NCBI GenBank assembly: GCA_030637065.1
Contig: DAOVVQ010000244.1
Location: 1-5,943 of the forward strand
Source of the DNA: Planctomycetota bacterium
GTDB lineage: Bacteria; Planctomycetota; Phycisphaerae; Sedimentisphaerales; Anaerohalosphaeraceae
DNA: 5,943 bases
Direction: 5' to 3'
Shown here: positions 5,488 to 5,943 of the stretch, piece after piece
How positions within the stretch are numbered: position 1 is the first letter of the stretch
Layout: each line of letters starts with the position of its first letter
The notes under the pieces: model-generated
What the model was told of the DNA's origin: nothing
Seen by the model: the letters and a program-made list of their open reading frames with translations, nothing else
The model's database searches: none
Position numbers and translations under genes: made by a program

Positions 5488-5606
5488 CTAACGCCTTATG
5501 TTCGTCATTTACTGCATTCCGTCAACAATTTTTACCACAATTCCACCTCCCGACTCACCATTCACCCCATTTCCCCCAAATCGACACCGAATCCAGCCCA
5601 CAGCAA

Positions 5607-5695
5607 GGGTGGCAGCGTGTTTGGCAAAGCCAAACCGATGGTCGCAGCCACTGTGCATTCGCCCATCGGTTTGCTGCGCAAACGCGCTGCCACCC
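5607..5695. repeat. Long inverted repeat able to form a cloverleaf/cruciform
   Basis: The outer arms GGGTGGCAGCG (5607-5617) and CGCTGCCACCC (5685-5695) pair perfectly, and CGATGG (5636-5641) pairs with CCATCG (5663-5668) further in. Between them each side folds on itself: GTTTGGC-AAA-GCCAAAC (5619-5635) and GTTTGC-TGC-GCAAAC (5669-5683). The GTTTG and CAAAC blocks can also pair across, so a single long imperfect stem is the alternative. It looks like a REP/MITE-type mobile repeat. It ends 16 bp before the metX -35 box, so it would not be part of a transcript made from that promoter. Confidence 0.72.
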
Positions 5696-5710
5696 ACTAT
5701 CGACTAACTC

Positions 5711-5738
5711 TTTACACAGACCCATTTTTTGCTATACT
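5711..5738 (+). promoter_or_regulatory. Sigma70-type promoter of metX
   Basis: TTTACA (5711-5716) and TATACT (5733-5738) are spaced by 16 bp. The start point expected about 7 bases later (near 5745) is only a few bases before the ATG at 5749, and no Shine-Dalgarno sequence lies between, which implies a leaderless or nearly leaderless mRNA. Confidence 0.65.
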
Positions 5739-5748
5739 AACAGCCAAT

Positions 5749-5943
5749 ATGGCAAAGATCACAGAAAATTCAGTTGGAATTGTCGAGACGAAGATCGTTC
5801 GTCTGGTCGACGCCGGCGATGCGCTTAAGTTGTCCTGTGGCAAGACTTTAGCTCCGATCGACGTAGCCTACGAGACCTACGGCGAGCTAAACGACGCCGG
5901 CGACAACGTCATCCTGATCTGCCACGCCCTCAGCGGAAACGCC
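5749..5943 (+). CDS. metX: Homoserine O-acetyltransferase, N-terminal part (3' truncated by window)
   Basis: The first 65 codons of an alpha/beta-hydrolase acyltransferase that activates homoserine with acetyl-CoA for methionine synthesis in the cytoplasm (some family members use succinyl-CoA). The visible part carries the family's N-terminal signature: LKLSCGKTLAPIDVAYETYGELN, written here as the two blocks LKLSCGKTLAP (27-37) and IDVAYETYGELN (38-49), then VILICHALSGNA (54-65). The catalytic Ser-Asp-His triad lies beyond the window. The ATG at 5749 is chosen because it follows a well-formed promoter and gives the usual short extension before the conserved core; there is no ribosome-binding site in front of it. 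The gene is divergent from the metal-related series and probably unrelated to it. Confidence 0.9.
   Translation, partial: MAKITENSVGIVETKIVRLVDAGDALKLSCGKTLAPIDVAYETYGELNDAGDNVILICHALSGNA

Larger units (their letters stand above)
5429..5748. other. Divergent intergenic region between the YHS lipoprotein and metX
   Basis: A 320-bp gap with no convincing gene. From left to right it holds an inverted repeat 37 bp upstream of the lipoprotein start (5465-5487), a pyrimidine-rich AT-leaning stretch (about 5490-5600), a long cloverleaf-capable repeat (5607-5695) and the metX promoter (5711-5738). On the minus strand a TTGACG-like box occurs near 5523-5518, but I see no good -10 at the right distance, so the lipoprotein promoter is not placed. 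Confidence 0.6.

Noticed and set aside
5607..5695. tRNA gene or SAM-type riboswitch upstream of metX
   Set aside because: The cloverleaf lacks tRNA consensus bases and a CCA/acceptor arrangement; the element lies upstream of the predicted metX start point, so it cannot act as its leader.
5509..5828. Small open frames over the divergent intergenic region and metX start
   Set aside because: They cross the inverted repeat and the metX reading frame and have no domain or ribosome-binding support.
5749..5943. Functional link between metX and mercury methylation through methyl metabolism
   Set aside because: MetX acylates homoserine and does not donate methyl groups; the gene is divergent with its own promoter, so adjacency is probably chance.

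Overview
The window most likely comes from a planctomycete-type (PVC) bacterium, perhaps of the class Phycisphaerae. The main clue is the C-terminus of the first gene: a dockerin-like pair of Asp-rich repeats split by a short two-Cys linker (C-TAPNW-C), a pattern I associate with secreted proteins of that group. Moderate GC content and abundant hairpin-type intergenic repeats fit this. The taxonomic call is an inference.

Layout. Positions 1-1350 (+) hold the C-terminal part of a secreted subtilisin-like protease with a jelly-roll-like region, an FN3-like domain, a carboxypeptidase-regulatory-like domain and a dockerin-like tail. Positions 1351-1621 are non-coding and carry a multi-hairpin repeat between two convergent genes. 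From 1622 to 5428 every gene is on the minus strand. In transcription order they are: a YHS-domain lipoprotein (5428-5099), a Cys/His-rich single-pass membrane protein (4940-4275), a CcdA/DsbD-like membrane thiol-electron transporter (4257-3559), hgcA (3384-2338), hgcB (2331-2044) and a small cupin (1963-1622). Positions 5429-5748 are a divergent intergenic region with an operator-like inverted repeat, a cloverleaf-capable repeat and a good sigma70-type promoter. That promoter serves metX (5749 to window end, +), which begins homoserine O-acetyltransferase.

Main result. The 348-aa and 95-aa products are recognisable as HgcA and HgcB, the corrinoid protein and ferredoxin needed for microbial mercury methylation. 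HgcA has the cap-helix motif N-V-W-C-A-A-G-K at residues 96-103 and a membrane-embedded C-terminal half. HgcB has two CxxCxxCxxxC clusters, the extra conserved Cys and a C-terminal Cys pair.

Upstream on the same strand lie three genes that look like soft-metal and thiol handling: a YHS metal-binding lipoprotein, a membrane protein with 18 Cys and 18 His (14 of the His at an exact three-residue period), and a CcdA-like transporter. Together they could form an envelope metal-capture and thiol-redox module feeding HgcAB. That link is an inference from position and composition. Two near-identical GTAG-type REP repeats in direct orientation bracket hgcAB, and a possible terminator separates hgcA from the ccdA-like gene, so hgcAB may be its own transcription unit or a separately acquired block.
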